A stretch of 64,000 nucleotides of DNA from the NCBI RefSeq assembly GCF_004792295.1, contig NZ_SRRY01000001.1:2983501-3047500 (forward strand), in the 5' to 3' direction. The stretch is from Pseudoalteromonas sp. MEBiC 03607 (GTDB lineage: Bacteria > Pseudomonadota > Gammaproteobacteria > Enterobacterales > Alteromonadaceae). This document shows positions 34,682 to 43,111 of the stretch, one piece after another. Positions within the stretch are counted from its first letter, which is position 1. Each line of letters opens with the position of its first letter. Made by a program: the position numbers and the translations under genes. The notes under the pieces are model-generated. The model saw nothing but the letters and a program-made list of their open reading frames with translations, ran no database searches and was not told the origin of the DNA.

Positions 34682-34709
34682 TTGAAAACCACTTTAATTA
34701 AAATAAAAT
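34682..34709 (+). promoter_or_regulatory. Candidate promoter of paralogue 3
   Basis: TTGAAA (34682-34687), a 16-base spacer, and TAAAAT (34704-34709), the same geometry as before paralogue 2. Confidence 0.5.
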
Positions 34710-34750
34710 TAACTCATACATAAATAAAACCAAATATAAATGGGTTAATC

Positions 34751-36469
34751 ATGATTAAAAAAATATCAAAACTAGCAATATTACCTTTAGCTATCGCATC
34801 AACTTTTGCTGTTTCAAATACTAATTTAGTTGAGAATGGTTCATTTGAAGCTGATGAAATAAGTGAAAGATCTGGTACTTGGCAGCTTTATAATGAACTT
34901 TCAAATTGGAGCAGCAGTGAAAGTGTATATTTTGAAGTTCAAACCAACCTTTTAAAGGAAATGACAGCACAAGATGGTGATCAGTATTTAGAACTTAACT
35001 CAACAAAAAATTATCGTATCTCGCAAAAAATAACAACAACTCCTGGTAAAACATATGAATTTAGCCTCTATTATTCTGCACGTGTTAACGGTGCACAAGG
35101 TACAAATAATATAGAGGTATATTGGAATGGTAGATTATTAGAAGCTTTAAATAGTAGTCAAAAAGGTTGGACAAAATACACCTATACTATCGAAGCTACA
35201 GGAACAAAATCTGAAATCGCAATTGCCGGTGCCGGTGCAGCAAACGGCTATGGTGGATTAGTAGATAATATATCTGTTATAGAAGTTACAAACCCAACAA
35301 CAAACTTAGTTCAAAATGGCTCTTTCGAAGTAGACAGAGTAGCCTCTGCTGATGGCCGTTATCAATTTTTTGAAAACTTAACTGACTGGAGCGCCAATGA
35401 AAATCTTTGGCTTGAATTACAATCGTCTTCTTTAAATAAGATTGATGCTCAAGATGGTGAGCAGTACTTAGAGTTAAATTCAAATGGTGCTTATAGCGCT
35501 TTTCAAGAGATACCTACAGAAGCTGGTAAACAATATGAATTTAGCTTTTACTACTCTGGTCGAGTAGATAATGCTGAAGATGTTAATAATGTTGAGGTGT
35601 TTTGGAATGGTGAATTACTAGAAGCATTAAACACGACTCAGCGTGGTTGGACTAAGTATAGTTACACTGTTGAAGGCACGGATGTAAGTTCTCTTATCGA
35701 ATTAGCAGGTACAGGTAGTCATGCAGGTATTGGTGGTTTTATTGATAACGTTGTTGTGACAGAAGTTGCTGAACCTTGTGCTGTTACTACCGGTTTATAC
35801 GGCATCAACAACTTTGGCTCAGAAACAGAGGGATACGTTTATCACTTTAATCCAGAGTCAAGCGCTGTGTCGATTATTGCTGGCCTTAACAATACAGCAT
35901 CAAACATTGCTAGCAAAGATGGTATGCTTTACTTCATGGAGCAGCTTGATAGCAGTAGTAAAGCATCAAAAATCTACAGCCTAGATTTAGCCACTGACAC
36001 ACAAGCTGAAGTTGCAGATGTAACATCATTCCCGATTTATCGCTCGACGGTAACCCCGGATGGCCTATCTTTACGTGCTACAAGCAAAACATACATGTAC
36101 GATTTTGACCTAGCAACAGGTGCGAAAACAGTATTAGGGAAGCTTTCGTATGAGGGGGATACTTTCTCTGATGGCGACATTGCATACTCAAGTGACTTCA
36201 ACGTGCTATACGTTTTAACAGGTAAAGCACTTTATACTTTAGATATGGGTAGTTTTGAATTAACCCAAGTCGGTGAGCACGGTGTTAATTGGGCATCAGG
36301 CCTTGCAATTGCTGATGATGGTACAATTTATATTTCAGGTAGAGAAAACGGTGAGAATGCGAAAATCTATACCTTAGATCAAAACACAGCAGAAGCGACA
36401 TTCGTGATGGAAGGCCCGTCACATGTAAGCGATTTAACATTTGTTAGTGAAGCAGTTTGCATGAAGTAA
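34751..36469 (+). CDS. Secreted protein with two jelly-roll modules + propeller-like domain, paralogue 3
   Basis: 572 residues. The signal peptide (LPLAIASTFAVS) is followed by two copies of the jelly-roll module, about 24-178 (NLVENGSFEADE to GGLVDNISVIEV) and about 183-337 (NLVQNGSFEVDR to GGFIDNVVVTEV). The shared propeller-like domain follows (about 342-572), again framed by cysteines (EPCAVTTG and EAVCMK). The extra module accounts for the 160-residue size difference from its two neighbours. Both copies keep AQDGxQYLELNS, YEFSxYYS and RGWTKY/KGWTKY, so neither is obviously decayed. A promoter and terminator are present. Function unknown. Confidence 0.75.
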   Translation: MIKKISKLAILPLAIASTFAVSNTNLVENGSFEADEISERSGTWQLYNELSNWSSSESVYFEVQTNLLKEMTAQDGDQYLELNSTKNYRISQKITTTPGKTYEFSLYYSARVNGAQGTNNIEVYWNGRLLEALNSSQKGWTKYTYTIEATGTKSEIAIAGAGAANGYGGLVDNISVIEVTNPTTNLVQNGSFEVDRVASADGRYQFFENLTDWSANENLWLELQSSSLNKIDAQDGEQYLELNSNGAYSAFQEIPTEAGKQYEFSFYYSGRVDNAEDVNNVEVFWNGELLEALNTTQRGWTKYSYTVEGTDVSSLIELAGTGSHAGIGGFIDNVVVTEVAEPCAVTTGLYGINNFGSETEGYVYHFNPESSAVSIIAGLNNTASNIASKDGMLYFMEQLDSSSKASKIYSLDLATDTQAEVADVTSFPIYRSTVTPDGLSLRATSKTYMYDFDLATGAKTVLGKLSYEGDTFSDGDIAYSSDFNVLYVLTGKALYTLDMGSFELTQVGEHGVNWASGLAIADDGTIYISGRENGENAKIYTLDQNTAEATFVMEGPSHVSDLTFVSEAVCMK

Positions 36470-36486
36470 ACTGAGTTTAAAGCCAT

Positions 36487-36514
36487 AAAATGCCAGCTAA
36501 GCTGGCATTTTTTT
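36487..36514 (+). terminator. Terminator after paralogue 3
   Basis: Stem AAAATGCCAGC - taa - GCTGGCATTTT plus T run; near copy of the terminator after paralogue 2. Confidence 0.9.
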
Positions 36515-36533
36515 ATTAATCACTAAATTGGTA

Positions 36534-37064
36534 TCATTTATTTGTTAGTTTCTTTTGCTCTAACATTTCTTTCCAATGCATCACTTCTGTTGGCAAAATA
36601 GGTGTTACACCTTTAAAGCCAGCGACTTCAAGCATTTCCTCAACGCTCACAACGCCATTCTTACGTTTAAATACACCACGCACATAAGCAATCGCATGTA
36701 GACCACGCTCAGAGTGAAACTTTTGCTCAATATAAAAGTATTTATGATCCCAGCCAACTAAACGCGTACTCACTGTGTATTTTTGAAGAGGTTTGATATC
36801 ACGAATATAGGTAATTGCAGTCGCATTAACGATTGGGAACCAACGGCGTTTCATAATATGTTTTAGTAAGCCTACTCGCTCAGTCATCCAGGTACGAGCA
36901 AGATCCATCATCGCTAAATAACGAGAATTAGTCAGATGGAAATTAATATCGCAATCGGTTGGTAACGCTTTGAATTCAATATCAATCGTGTCTAATAATT
37001 GTTGATAATCACGATTACGTTTAATTTTAAAAAACAGCAGTATTAGTCGAAAATAGAGGTTCAC
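36534..37064 (-). CDS. Hotdog-fold acyl-CoA thioesterase-like protein (4HBT family)
   Basis: 176 residues. A short hydrophobic N-terminus (MNLYFRLILLFFKI) is followed by a hotdog domain with DCDINFHLTNSRYLAMMDLAR at about 57-77. That block is typical of 4-hydroxybenzoyl-CoA-thioesterase-like proteins, with Asp 59 as the likely catalytic residue and the NSRYL helix. Members of this subgroup (THEM6-like) occur across bacteria and animals, and the substrate is usually unknown. The start is GTG at 37064 without a clear ribosome-binding site, so the first residues are uncertain. Convergent with paralogue 3. Confidence 0.75.
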   Translation of the reverse strand: MNLYFRLILLFFKIKRNRDYQQLLDTIDIEFKALPTDCDINFHLTNSRYLAMMDLARTWMTERVGLLKHIMKRRWFPIVNATAITYIRDIKPLQKYTVSTRLVGWDHKYFYIEQKFHSERGLHAIAYVRGVFKRKNGVVSVEEMLEVAGFKGVTPILPTEVMHWKEMLEQKKLTNK

Positions 37065-37173
37065 AGTAAAGGTCTAACCAGTTGATAATGCACAAAGTGT
37101 ATCACAGCATATTGCTAAGGCGAATAATCTGCTCTAATCTGTGCATATATTAGTATAAAAAAAGAATAACCTA

Positions 37174-37662
37174 ATGAAATTATTTAGTTTGGTAACTCTA
37201 TTTAGTGCAAGCTTTTTCACCAGCTCAGCATTTGCTGACTTTAACTTTCCTGGTGAGGGCTCTTTACGCTATCCAACGGGTGTCGAAAAGGCATTTAAGT
37301 TTGGTTTTGCGTGGCAACAAGAAGCTGAGAAGTTCACCATTGGCGATAAAAGTTATGACATGTCACTACCAGAATCTTACTCTGTAGCCATCACGCTTAG
37401 TAAAGATGAAGAGCAAGTGTGGGTTCAAGAATTCAATAATGGCTTCATTGAAGGCTTTAGTTGGAATATTGCCGATCACACCTTAAAACTTGAAAAGAGA
37501 AAGTTCAGTGATTCTGTTAAAGGTGATTACGTAATTAGCCTTGATAACCGAGATTACTTTTTTGCCCGCAATAATATTAGTATCGTGATCAAATTCGATC
37601 ACGATGGTATAAAAAATATCGCCATTGATGGTGTCACCAAAGATATGGGTACCAAACAATAG
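37174..37662 (+). CDS. Small exported protein of unknown function
   Basis: 162 residues with a clear signal peptide (1-21, ending SSAFA). The mature part of about 140 residues is beta-rich and alternates charged and aromatic residues (FTIGDKSYDMSLPESYSVAI, KGDYVISLDNRDYFFARN). No cysteines and no membrane segment beyond the signal. Not recognised. Stand-alone between the divergent thioesterase and tyrR, with its own terminator. Confidence 0.7.
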   Translation: MKLFSLVTLFSASFFTSSAFADFNFPGEGSLRYPTGVEKAFKFGFAWQQEAEKFTIGDKSYDMSLPESYSVAITLSKDEEQVWVQEFNNGFIEGFSWNIADHTLKLEKRKFSDSVKGDYVISLDNRDYFFARNNISIVIKFDHDGIKNIAIDGVTKDMGTKQ

Positions 37663-37678
37663 TATTCAATAGAAAAGT

Positions 37679-37709
37679 AAAAGGCTTAGTTTTCACCTAA
37701 GCCTTTTTT
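37679..37709 (+). terminator. Bidirectional terminator before tyrR 3' end
   Basis: Stem AAAAGGCTTAG - ttttcac - CTAAGCCTTTT with a T run on one side and an A run on the other. It serves the exported protein and the convergent tyrR. Confidence 0.85.
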
Positions 37710-37741
37710 GCTTAATTAAATAGTATTGCAAGCTGTTACCA

Positions 37742-39298
37742 TTAAACCTTCACAGTCTTTCGGTTAATCCCATAATCTCTAAGTTTGTTTGCCACTGCGG
37801 TATGACTCAACCCCAAACGTTTAGCGAGCTGACGAGAACTTGGGTATGCAGGGTATAACTTACGCAATAGCGTTGCTTCAAAACGTTTTACCGCTTGGTC
37901 TAAGGTTCCTTCAAAGTCAGACTCAAGATAACCTAAATCATGGGTAAAAGTTGGTAACTGCAGGTGCTCAATACGTAATTCGTTATCATCTAACAAGGAC
38001 ACAGCACGGTAAATCGCATTTTCTAATTGGCGGACGTTTCCAGGCCAAGGATAATCCTGTAAAAAACGTAAGCAATCTTCCGATAATACAGGTACTGAAT
38101 GACCATTCTGCTGGGCATATTTTTGAATAAAATGCTCTGCTAACGGGCCAATATCAGCTTTTCTATCGCGTAGTGGTGCAATTTCTAGAGTTAGTACATT
38201 GATACGATAATATAGATCTTCTCTAAATGTGCCCTCTTGAACCATAGCAGGTAAATCTTTTTGTGTTGCAGCAACGATACGCACATTTACTTTTACTTCG
38301 TTTTCATCGCCAACTTTACGGAAGGTACCGTCTTGTAAAAAACGTAGTAGCTTAGTTTGCAGCTGAGTCGACATTTCGCCAACTTCATCTAAAAATACCG
38401 TACCACCATCAGCTTGCTCTAAAACGCCGCGTTTTGGTGCTGCGTTTTCTTCGTAGCCCGCATAACCAAATAATTCAGACTCTGCGACATCATCCGGCAG
38501 TGAAGCACACGATAATGCAATAAATGGTTTTACAGAACGATTTGACGCGTAATGACAGGCACGAGCTAAGAGCTCTTTACCAGTACCGGTTTCACCTGTT
38601 ATGAGGATCGGAGCCTCTAACTGCGCCATTTTACGCGCCTCGCGAACAACACGGCGCATTGCTGTACTAAAATTATGTATGGTAGCAAAGCTTTCTTGGC
38701 CGTAACGACGAAACGCACTCACTTGCTGACCTAGGCGACTTTGCGACTTAATATTAATCACCGCGCCAGCTAATACATCCCCTTCAGCGCCTTGTGGTAC
38801 AGAAATAGGCAAAATATCTGCAATAAAGTCTTCACCTGCCACTTCTACCCGTGTGGTTTGACCAAGAACCTCTTTCCCTTCAAGCCAACGAGTAAAATTA
38901 AACCCTTTTAGCAAGTTATTGATGTTGGCACCTATAACCTCACTTTCAGATAATTGCAGGTCGCGACAAGCAGCATCATTACACAAGCGCACCCACCCTT
39001 TTGCATCAATAGAAATAACACCATCAGGTAATGCACGCAGTAATGTATTTAATTCATTATGCTCTCGCTCAGAAGGTAAAAATGCAGTGGTACGGACATC
39101 TTTTACACCATCAATCAGGCGGATTGATGGCATAATTTTTTGGAATTGTTCAAACTCAATAGGTGGGAAACTGACGTACATACGACAATTTACCGAATCT
39201 ACTTCGATGCCTTTTAAATCGACCTGGTAACTCACCAAGATATTGAGAATCTCTTGTGCGATACCTATTCGGTCAGCACAGTGGATATCTAAACGCAT
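37742..39298 (-). CDS. tyrR: Aromatic amino acid regulator TyrR
   Basis: 518 residues from the ATG at 39296-39298. This start was chosen because MRLDIHCADRIGIAQEILNI matches the TyrR N-terminus and GAGG precedes it; the frame stays open 19 codons further upstream. Domains: ACT (1-70), PAS (about 80-185), AAA+ ATPase (about 205-440) with GETGTGKE and GGTVFLDEVGEMS, and C-terminal helix-turn-helix (SSRQLAKRLGLSHTAVANKL). The sigma-54 contact motif GAFTGA is absent: the segment reads FGYAGYEENAAPKRG, as in E. coli TyrR, which acts on sigma-70 promoters. It probably controls hppD in this window and itself. Confidence 0.93.
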   Translation of the reverse strand: MRLDIHCADRIGIAQEILNILVSYQVDLKGIEVDSVNCRMYVSFPPIEFEQFQKIMPSIRLIDGVKDVRTTAFLPSEREHNELNTLLRALPDGVISIDAKGWVRLCNDAACRDLQLSESEVIGANINNLLKGFNFTRWLEGKEVLGQTTRVEVAGEDFIADILPISVPQGAEGDVLAGAVINIKSQSRLGQQVSAFRRYGQESFATIHNFSTAMRRVVREARKMAQLEAPILITGETGTGKELLARACHYASNRSVKPFIALSCASLPDDVAESELFGYAGYEENAAPKRGVLEQADGGTVFLDEVGEMSTQLQTKLLRFLQDGTFRKVGDENEVKVNVRIVAATQKDLPAMVQEGTFREDLYYRINVLTLEIAPLRDRKADIGPLAEHFIQKYAQQNGHSVPVLSEDCLRFLQDYPWPGNVRQLENAIYRAVSLLDDNELRIEHLQLPTFTHDLGYLESDFEGTLDQAVKRFEATLLRKLYPAYPSSRQLAKRLGLSHTAVANKLRDYGINRKTVKV

Positions 39299-39368
39299 TA
39301 CATCCTCAAAAAACGGGAACCTATAGTATGAGAATAATACGCTAAGTCCCATCAACTGGGTAGTCTAT

Positions 39369-39386
39369 TGTAAAGAATTTTGGACA
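39369..39386. promoter_or_regulatory. Candidate TyrR box upstream of tyrR
   Basis: TGTAAA-GAATTT-TGGACA against the TyrR consensus TGTAAA-N6-TTTACA: the left half is perfect and the right half matches four of six. It lies about 70 bases before the tyrR start. A second imperfect palindrome, GTAAA-N7-TTTAC, is at 39394-39410, reaching into the 3' end of bcsG. Autoregulation is known for E. coli tyrR. Confidence 0.45.
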
Positions 39387-39402
39387 AATTTAAGTAAACT
39401 GT

Positions 39403-40977
39403 CTATTTACCGGGATATTTCGTCCACTCTCCACCATCAAGCTGAATATAAGGTTCATTTTTAAAATACATCATTACTGTGTCTTGATTTTCTGCTACTT
39501 TCGCAGAGGTAGGCAGATTATCTAATACACGCTTAACAGGCACTTTAGCGGCGAATATATCAAGTTCAAAGGCATTATTAATAAGCTCAGATAACGAAAA
39601 ATAGCTCATCGTTTCATTTACTTCGGTTAACTGAGAATGCTGTATTTTAGGGCCAATAAACTTCACAGCTGCTGGCACAGAAACAATAGAAGGACTCGGA
39701 ATTTCTCGTAAGCCTGCAAACTGAAGCTTATCACCTTCTAAAGCAGCGCCATGCTCTGGCACTACCACAAGCAATACATTTCGCCCTGAACTTTCTAATT
39801 GACTAATAAAAGTATCAATGTCATCGAATAAACGTTGCTGTCTAAGCGGATAACTTGCCAAACTATTCATCCTCTCACGGCCAGCAACTTGATTGCCATC
39901 ATGGAGACTAATGGTATTGTAGTAAAGTGCTTGAGGCTGCTGACTATTCTGATGCTTTTTCGACCAATTAGATAAAATATCAGCATCAGAGTATATAGGC
40001 TCACCATCAAAACCATATTGAGCAGGCTTTAGATTACTAAAATCAAGTTTAGGTACCGAAACACCACCATACTGTCTGATCAAGCCAATAAAATCATCAA
40101 AATGTCCATCATGATTCATAGCCACATTTGTGTTAAATCCTAACTCTGCCAAATTATTAAATAGTAAGCACTCTTGTCTGGCAGGTTTAAATAAGTCAGC
40201 TTGGCTTGTTTGTCCACAACTTGCTCGCAGCAAGCGAATAGCTGCCGGACCACTATACGAGGTCGCAGAATTAAATTGACTAAATAAAATGTCAAAATTA
40301 GCAAAAAGTGAACTAGGCTTTACGCCAATTGCATTGAGATCTGCCGTAGCCAATGAACATATGTTAAGCACAACAACATCAAATGGTTCGCCATTAAAGG
40401 CTTTCGGAAACTGACTAATAAGCTGCGATTGCTGTTGATAAAAGTCACCTAGCTGTTGATCTGGTGTTCTCTGCTGAGCACTGTGCGTCACAGTGACAGG
40501 CGTTTGAGCTTTTTCATTAGTAGCCATTAAAACCGGTGAAGAGCTATCATTTAAAGGTGTTGAGCCAAGCCAGTATACATAGATAAAACCAACAACTGAT
40601 AAACTGGTATATCGTAACCATTTAACAGTTAGAAAATAAAAAACAATTGCAATAAATAAAGCGAAGACAAAATCTAAATTGATCAAGCGAAAGGCTATTT
40701 CAAAAAAATAGCTAATACTGAAATCTTGTAAATTATCTGCTTGCTTTGTTAAACGCGAAATAGGCGGCAGCCAAGAATCCTGATACATCAAGACAATGCC
40801 AATGACGACACTGATAGCCTGTTTAAGCCGTGTTAACCAAACCTTATCAAATGAAATAACCAGAAAACAAAAGAACGCTAAATTTGCAAATAGATCAAAG
40901 GAAATAGCTCCTTGGCTAAACAATACAAACTTAATTAAAAAATATAAATTCCAAATACCTAGACCTGACAACCTCAC
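39403..40977 (-). CDS. bcsG: Cellulose phosphoethanolamine transferase BcsG
   Basis: 524 residues. About four or five N-terminal membrane helices (up to residue 145) are followed by a periplasmic alkaline-phosphatase-fold domain. Key residues are visible: Cys in VVLNICSLA, the nucleophile Ser in SATSYSGPAA, and the Glu-His pair in VVPEHGAAL. BcsG moves phosphoethanolamine from phospholipid to cellulose in E. coli and Salmonella. The start is GTG at 40977, overlapping the bcsF stop in a GTGA arrangement. Last gene of the minus-strand bcsEFG group; slightly shorter than E. coli BcsG (559). Confidence 0.93.
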   Translation of the reverse strand: MRLSGLGIWNLYFLIKFVLFSQGAISFDLFANLAFFCFLVISFDKVWLTRLKQAISVVIGIVLMYQDSWLPPISRLTKQADNLQDFSISYFFEIAFRLINLDFVFALFIAIVFYFLTVKWLRYTSLSVVGFIYVYWLGSTPLNDSSSPVLMATNEKAQTPVTVTHSAQQRTPDQQLGDFYQQQSQLISQFPKAFNGEPFDVVVLNICSLATADLNAIGVKPSSLFANFDILFSQFNSATSYSGPAAIRLLRASCGQTSQADLFKPARQECLLFNNLAELGFNTNVAMNHDGHFDDFIGLIRQYGGVSVPKLDFSNLKPAQYGFDGEPIYSDADILSNWSKKHQNSQQPQALYYNTISLHDGNQVAGRERMNSLASYPLRQQRLFDDIDTFISQLESSGRNVLLVVVPEHGAALEGDKLQFAGLREIPSPSIVSVPAAVKFIGPKIQHSQLTEVNETMSYFSLSELINNAFELDIFAAKVPVKRVLDNLPTSAKVAENQDTVMMYFKNEPYIQLDGGEWTKYPGK

Positions 40978-41150
40978 TTGTTATCCTTCTTTTGCTTTTT
41001 AGGGGTATAGGGGGTCAATATCACATGCCTAAATGTCAATGTGCGATATAAAAGTAAAGCTCTTTTAAACAGTAACTTACCTGCTTTACTAACAAAGAGC
41101 CCTAACACCAATGCAACAGCAAAGGTGATGAAAAATTGATTTAAGCTCAT
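40974..41150 (-). CDS. bcsF: Cellulose biosynthesis small membrane protein BcsF
   Basis: 58 residues, begins MSLNQFFITFAVALVLGLFV and ends KKQKKDNK. One membrane helix (about 5-22) and a basic tail, as in E. coli BcsF (63 residues). Start ATG at 41148-41150 overlaps the bcsE stop (ATGA), and its TGA overlaps the bcsG GTG. BcsF anchors BcsE to the inner membrane and helps recruit BcsG. The call rests on size, topology and position between bcsE and bcsG; sequence similarity of BcsF proteins is low. Confidence 0.85.
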   Translation of the reverse strand: MSLNQFFITFAVALVLGLFVSKAGKLLFKRALLLYRTLTFRHVILTPYTPKKQKKDNK

Positions 41151-42775
41151 AATACTTCGCTTTTTAAGGTCACTTTAACCTGTTCTGAAATTGGCCGGCT
41201 AAGCTCTCTAAATTCAGGCTTCTCTTTATCCAAGTTTGCGATACCTGCCGGCTTTGCATCTAATATATTTCTCACATTATTTTGCAATTCTTTTGTGTAA
41301 TCAGGTACATCGCTGTCAGCATAGCGTTGGTGAATACGTCGACACGCCTGTTGAATATAAAAATGATCTGCAATGATATTTTTTGATGAAAAGAAATCAC
41401 TTATTTGCAACTTAAACAAATGTTTAATCGCATTCTCTACATCGTGTTCACGACAAGCATGAAGGTACAAATAGATATACCCATCTGCATAACTAAGAAT
41501 GTCCCCCTCTCGTTTTACGTGAAATAAATGCAGCGGATGAATAGCATCTATTCTTGGTAACAATTGAAGTTTTACAAACACCCCACTGACACCTAAATTA
41601 GCTGCTGAATCACTGTGCTTTAATACTTGCTCAGAAAATTTCGTGATTGGCAAATAACCTTTTGATAATACATTTTCGCTTTCTTTAAGCACATCATCCA
41701 ATGAGTGAGGAAGCGCTCTAGAAAATTGAAACCCTTGAATTGATTGAATTTGAGATAACAAACGTGATGGCTCTGAAAAACTATATAAAATAAGATTTAC
41801 ACCGAGCGTTAAAAATAAGCACTCATCTTGGTGACGAATGACACCATCTACATTTTGTATTACCAACTTTAATTTTCGACCACACTTTTTACGAAGTGAA
41901 AAACAATCTTTAGCTAACGCTAATAAGTCTGTATGGCGTGAAACAGCAAAAACTATGGTTGCCGCCTTCTTAGTTAGACTGATTGAAAACAAAGTATCAT
42001 TATCATCTATCATTTTAAATGAAGCCGGGAGCTTGGTACCTTGAGGAACTGCATTCCTAGTCAGCCATACCTCGTCTTCGTCTAAATCTTGTTGTAATAA
42101 TACATCGCTCTCTACAGTACGATTAACGTCTGAATCTATTAGTGCTAATTGACCATTAAATAATTGCAGGTTAATTGTACGTCCAGCAATTACACCCTCT
42201 CTATGCGCCCAAAAATCATACTCAAGCGAGCGAATTGACGCTTCTTTTGTCATATGAACTAAACCATCAAAAAAGCGATTCATAGCGTGTAATCGCTGTC
42301 TCGCTTCACCAAGCTGCGCACCTGAAATTAAAAAGACTAAAGTCACATCCTTAGTTTTAGTGAGTGCTTGGTAGAGGGTAAGCTTCTCAATTAATTGCTC
42401 ATCGCTTAGTGATGCGATAACAGCAGAGTCTAAATGCACAAAGACACTGCTATTTTGTAGCTGTTTGTAGTGCTTTAATTCTCGGATGATGCCTCGTGAA
42501 AAAGAGGCGCTTTTTGATACGTTATTACTATGCTGTAAATGAAACGGATAGAGTAACCCTTGCTCAAATAAATTAAACAAAACATCCGAGCCTTGGTTAT
42601 CAAAAAACAAATCAATTTGTTCAGACAAGACAAATACAGGTTCTTTATTGTTAGACAACATATGCCCAACTAACTCCAAAAGCTGGCTATTTAAAGGTGA
42701 AAGAAACGCATAGCTTGCCCCTCGCCTTAACTCAGAATACGCAGCCTTTAACCCTGTTATGTCTAAATATGACAC
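41147..42775 (-). CDS. bcsE: c-di-GMP-binding cellulose regulator BcsE
   Basis: 542 residues, cytoplasmic. BcsE proteins bind cyclic di-GMP through an RxGD motif; here it is REGD (R422) in FHVKREGDILSYADGYIYLYL. The N-terminal part (1-200) resembles a degenerate P-loop/receiver region (ALTKTKDVTLVFLISGAQLGEARQRLHAMNRFFDGLV), as known in the family. It heads bcsE-bcsF-bcsG on the minus strand, divergent from bcsRQABZC with a 119-base shared promoter region. The motif and context make the call safe. Confidence 0.9.
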   Translation of the reverse strand: MSYLDITGLKAAYSELRRGASYAFLSPLNSQLLELVGHMLSNNKEPVFVLSEQIDLFFDNQGSDVLFNLFEQGLLYPFHLQHSNNVSKSASFSRGIIRELKHYKQLQNSSVFVHLDSAVIASLSDEQLIEKLTLYQALTKTKDVTLVFLISGAQLGEARQRLHAMNRFFDGLVHMTKEASIRSLEYDFWAHREGVIAGRTINLQLFNGQLALIDSDVNRTVESDVLLQQDLDEDEVWLTRNAVPQGTKLPASFKMIDDNDTLFSISLTKKAATIVFAVSRHTDLLALAKDCFSLRKKCGRKLKLVIQNVDGVIRHQDECLFLTLGVNLILYSFSEPSRLLSQIQSIQGFQFSRALPHSLDDVLKESENVLSKGYLPITKFSEQVLKHSDSAANLGVSGVFVKLQLLPRIDAIHPLHLFHVKREGDILSYADGYIYLYLHACREHDVENAIKHLFKLQISDFFSSKNIIADHFYIQQACRRIHQRYADSDVPDYTKELQNNVRNILDAKPAGIANLDKEKPEFRELSRPISEQVKVTLKSEVL

Positions 42776-42828
42776 AAATATTTCCTTTAAAAAAATACTT
42801 TAGTACTAGTTTTAAGCGATATTCTATA

Positions 42829-42834
42829 TATAAT
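42829..42834 (+). promoter_or_regulatory. Candidate -10 element of the bcsRQABZC operon
   Basis: A perfect TATAAT about 60 bases before the bcsR ATG, within the divergent bcsE-bcsR gap. No good -35 hexamer lies 16-18 bases upstream, so an activator may be needed, or this may be chance. Confidence 0.35.
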
Positions 42835-42894
42835 GCAGGCTATGTCCATCGCTTGTTGATATTTTTTAAACAAATATTTTTCTATGAGTTTTAA

Positions 42895-43098
42895 ATGAAT
42901 AACTTTGCAGTAACTAAATCGAATACATTAACTCAATACGACATAGACAACTTATTGCAAAAGTTTGGTGGCAGGCAGCAAGAGTATGTCGAAATTACAG
43001 ATGTCGAAAAAAATCGTAAAACAATAGAGAAGTATCCTCTTATTAGCGATATTTCAAACGCAATAGCAGATGCCCAATACACAAGAATAATAAAGTAG
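42895..43098 (+). CDS. bcsR: Cellulose biosynthesis protein BcsR
   Basis: 67 residues. Similar in length and pattern to E. coli BcsR (62): an N-terminal asparagine-rich start, a middle YVEITDVEKNRKTIEKYPLI that parallels YADISQREQLAAALKRWPLL, then a short helix. BcsR pairs with BcsQ at the cytoplasmic vestibule of the synthase. First gene of the plus-strand operon, 13 bases before bcsQ. The position makes the call reliable although the protein is short. Confidence 0.85.
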   Translation: MNNFAVTKSNTLTQYDIDNLLQKFGGRQQEYVEITDVEKNRKTIEKYPLISDISNAIADAQYTRIIK

Positions 43099-43111
43099 TT
43101 AAAGAGTCATC

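Larger units (their letters stand above)
34408..34750. other. 343-base A-rich gap between paralogues 2 and 3
   Basis: Holds the paralogue 2 terminator (34424-34452), the shared element (34595-34605) and the paralogue 3 promoter (34682-34709). A 65-codon open frame over this stretch is Lys/Asn low-complexity sequence starting inside the terminator and is not a credible gene. Confidence 0.6.

Noticed and set aside
32766..34750. Very A-rich gaps as a sign of recent horizontal transfer
   Set aside because: The coding regions on both sides look normal, there are no mobile-element ends, and such gaps are common around highly expressed secreted-protein genes. Transfer is possible but not shown.
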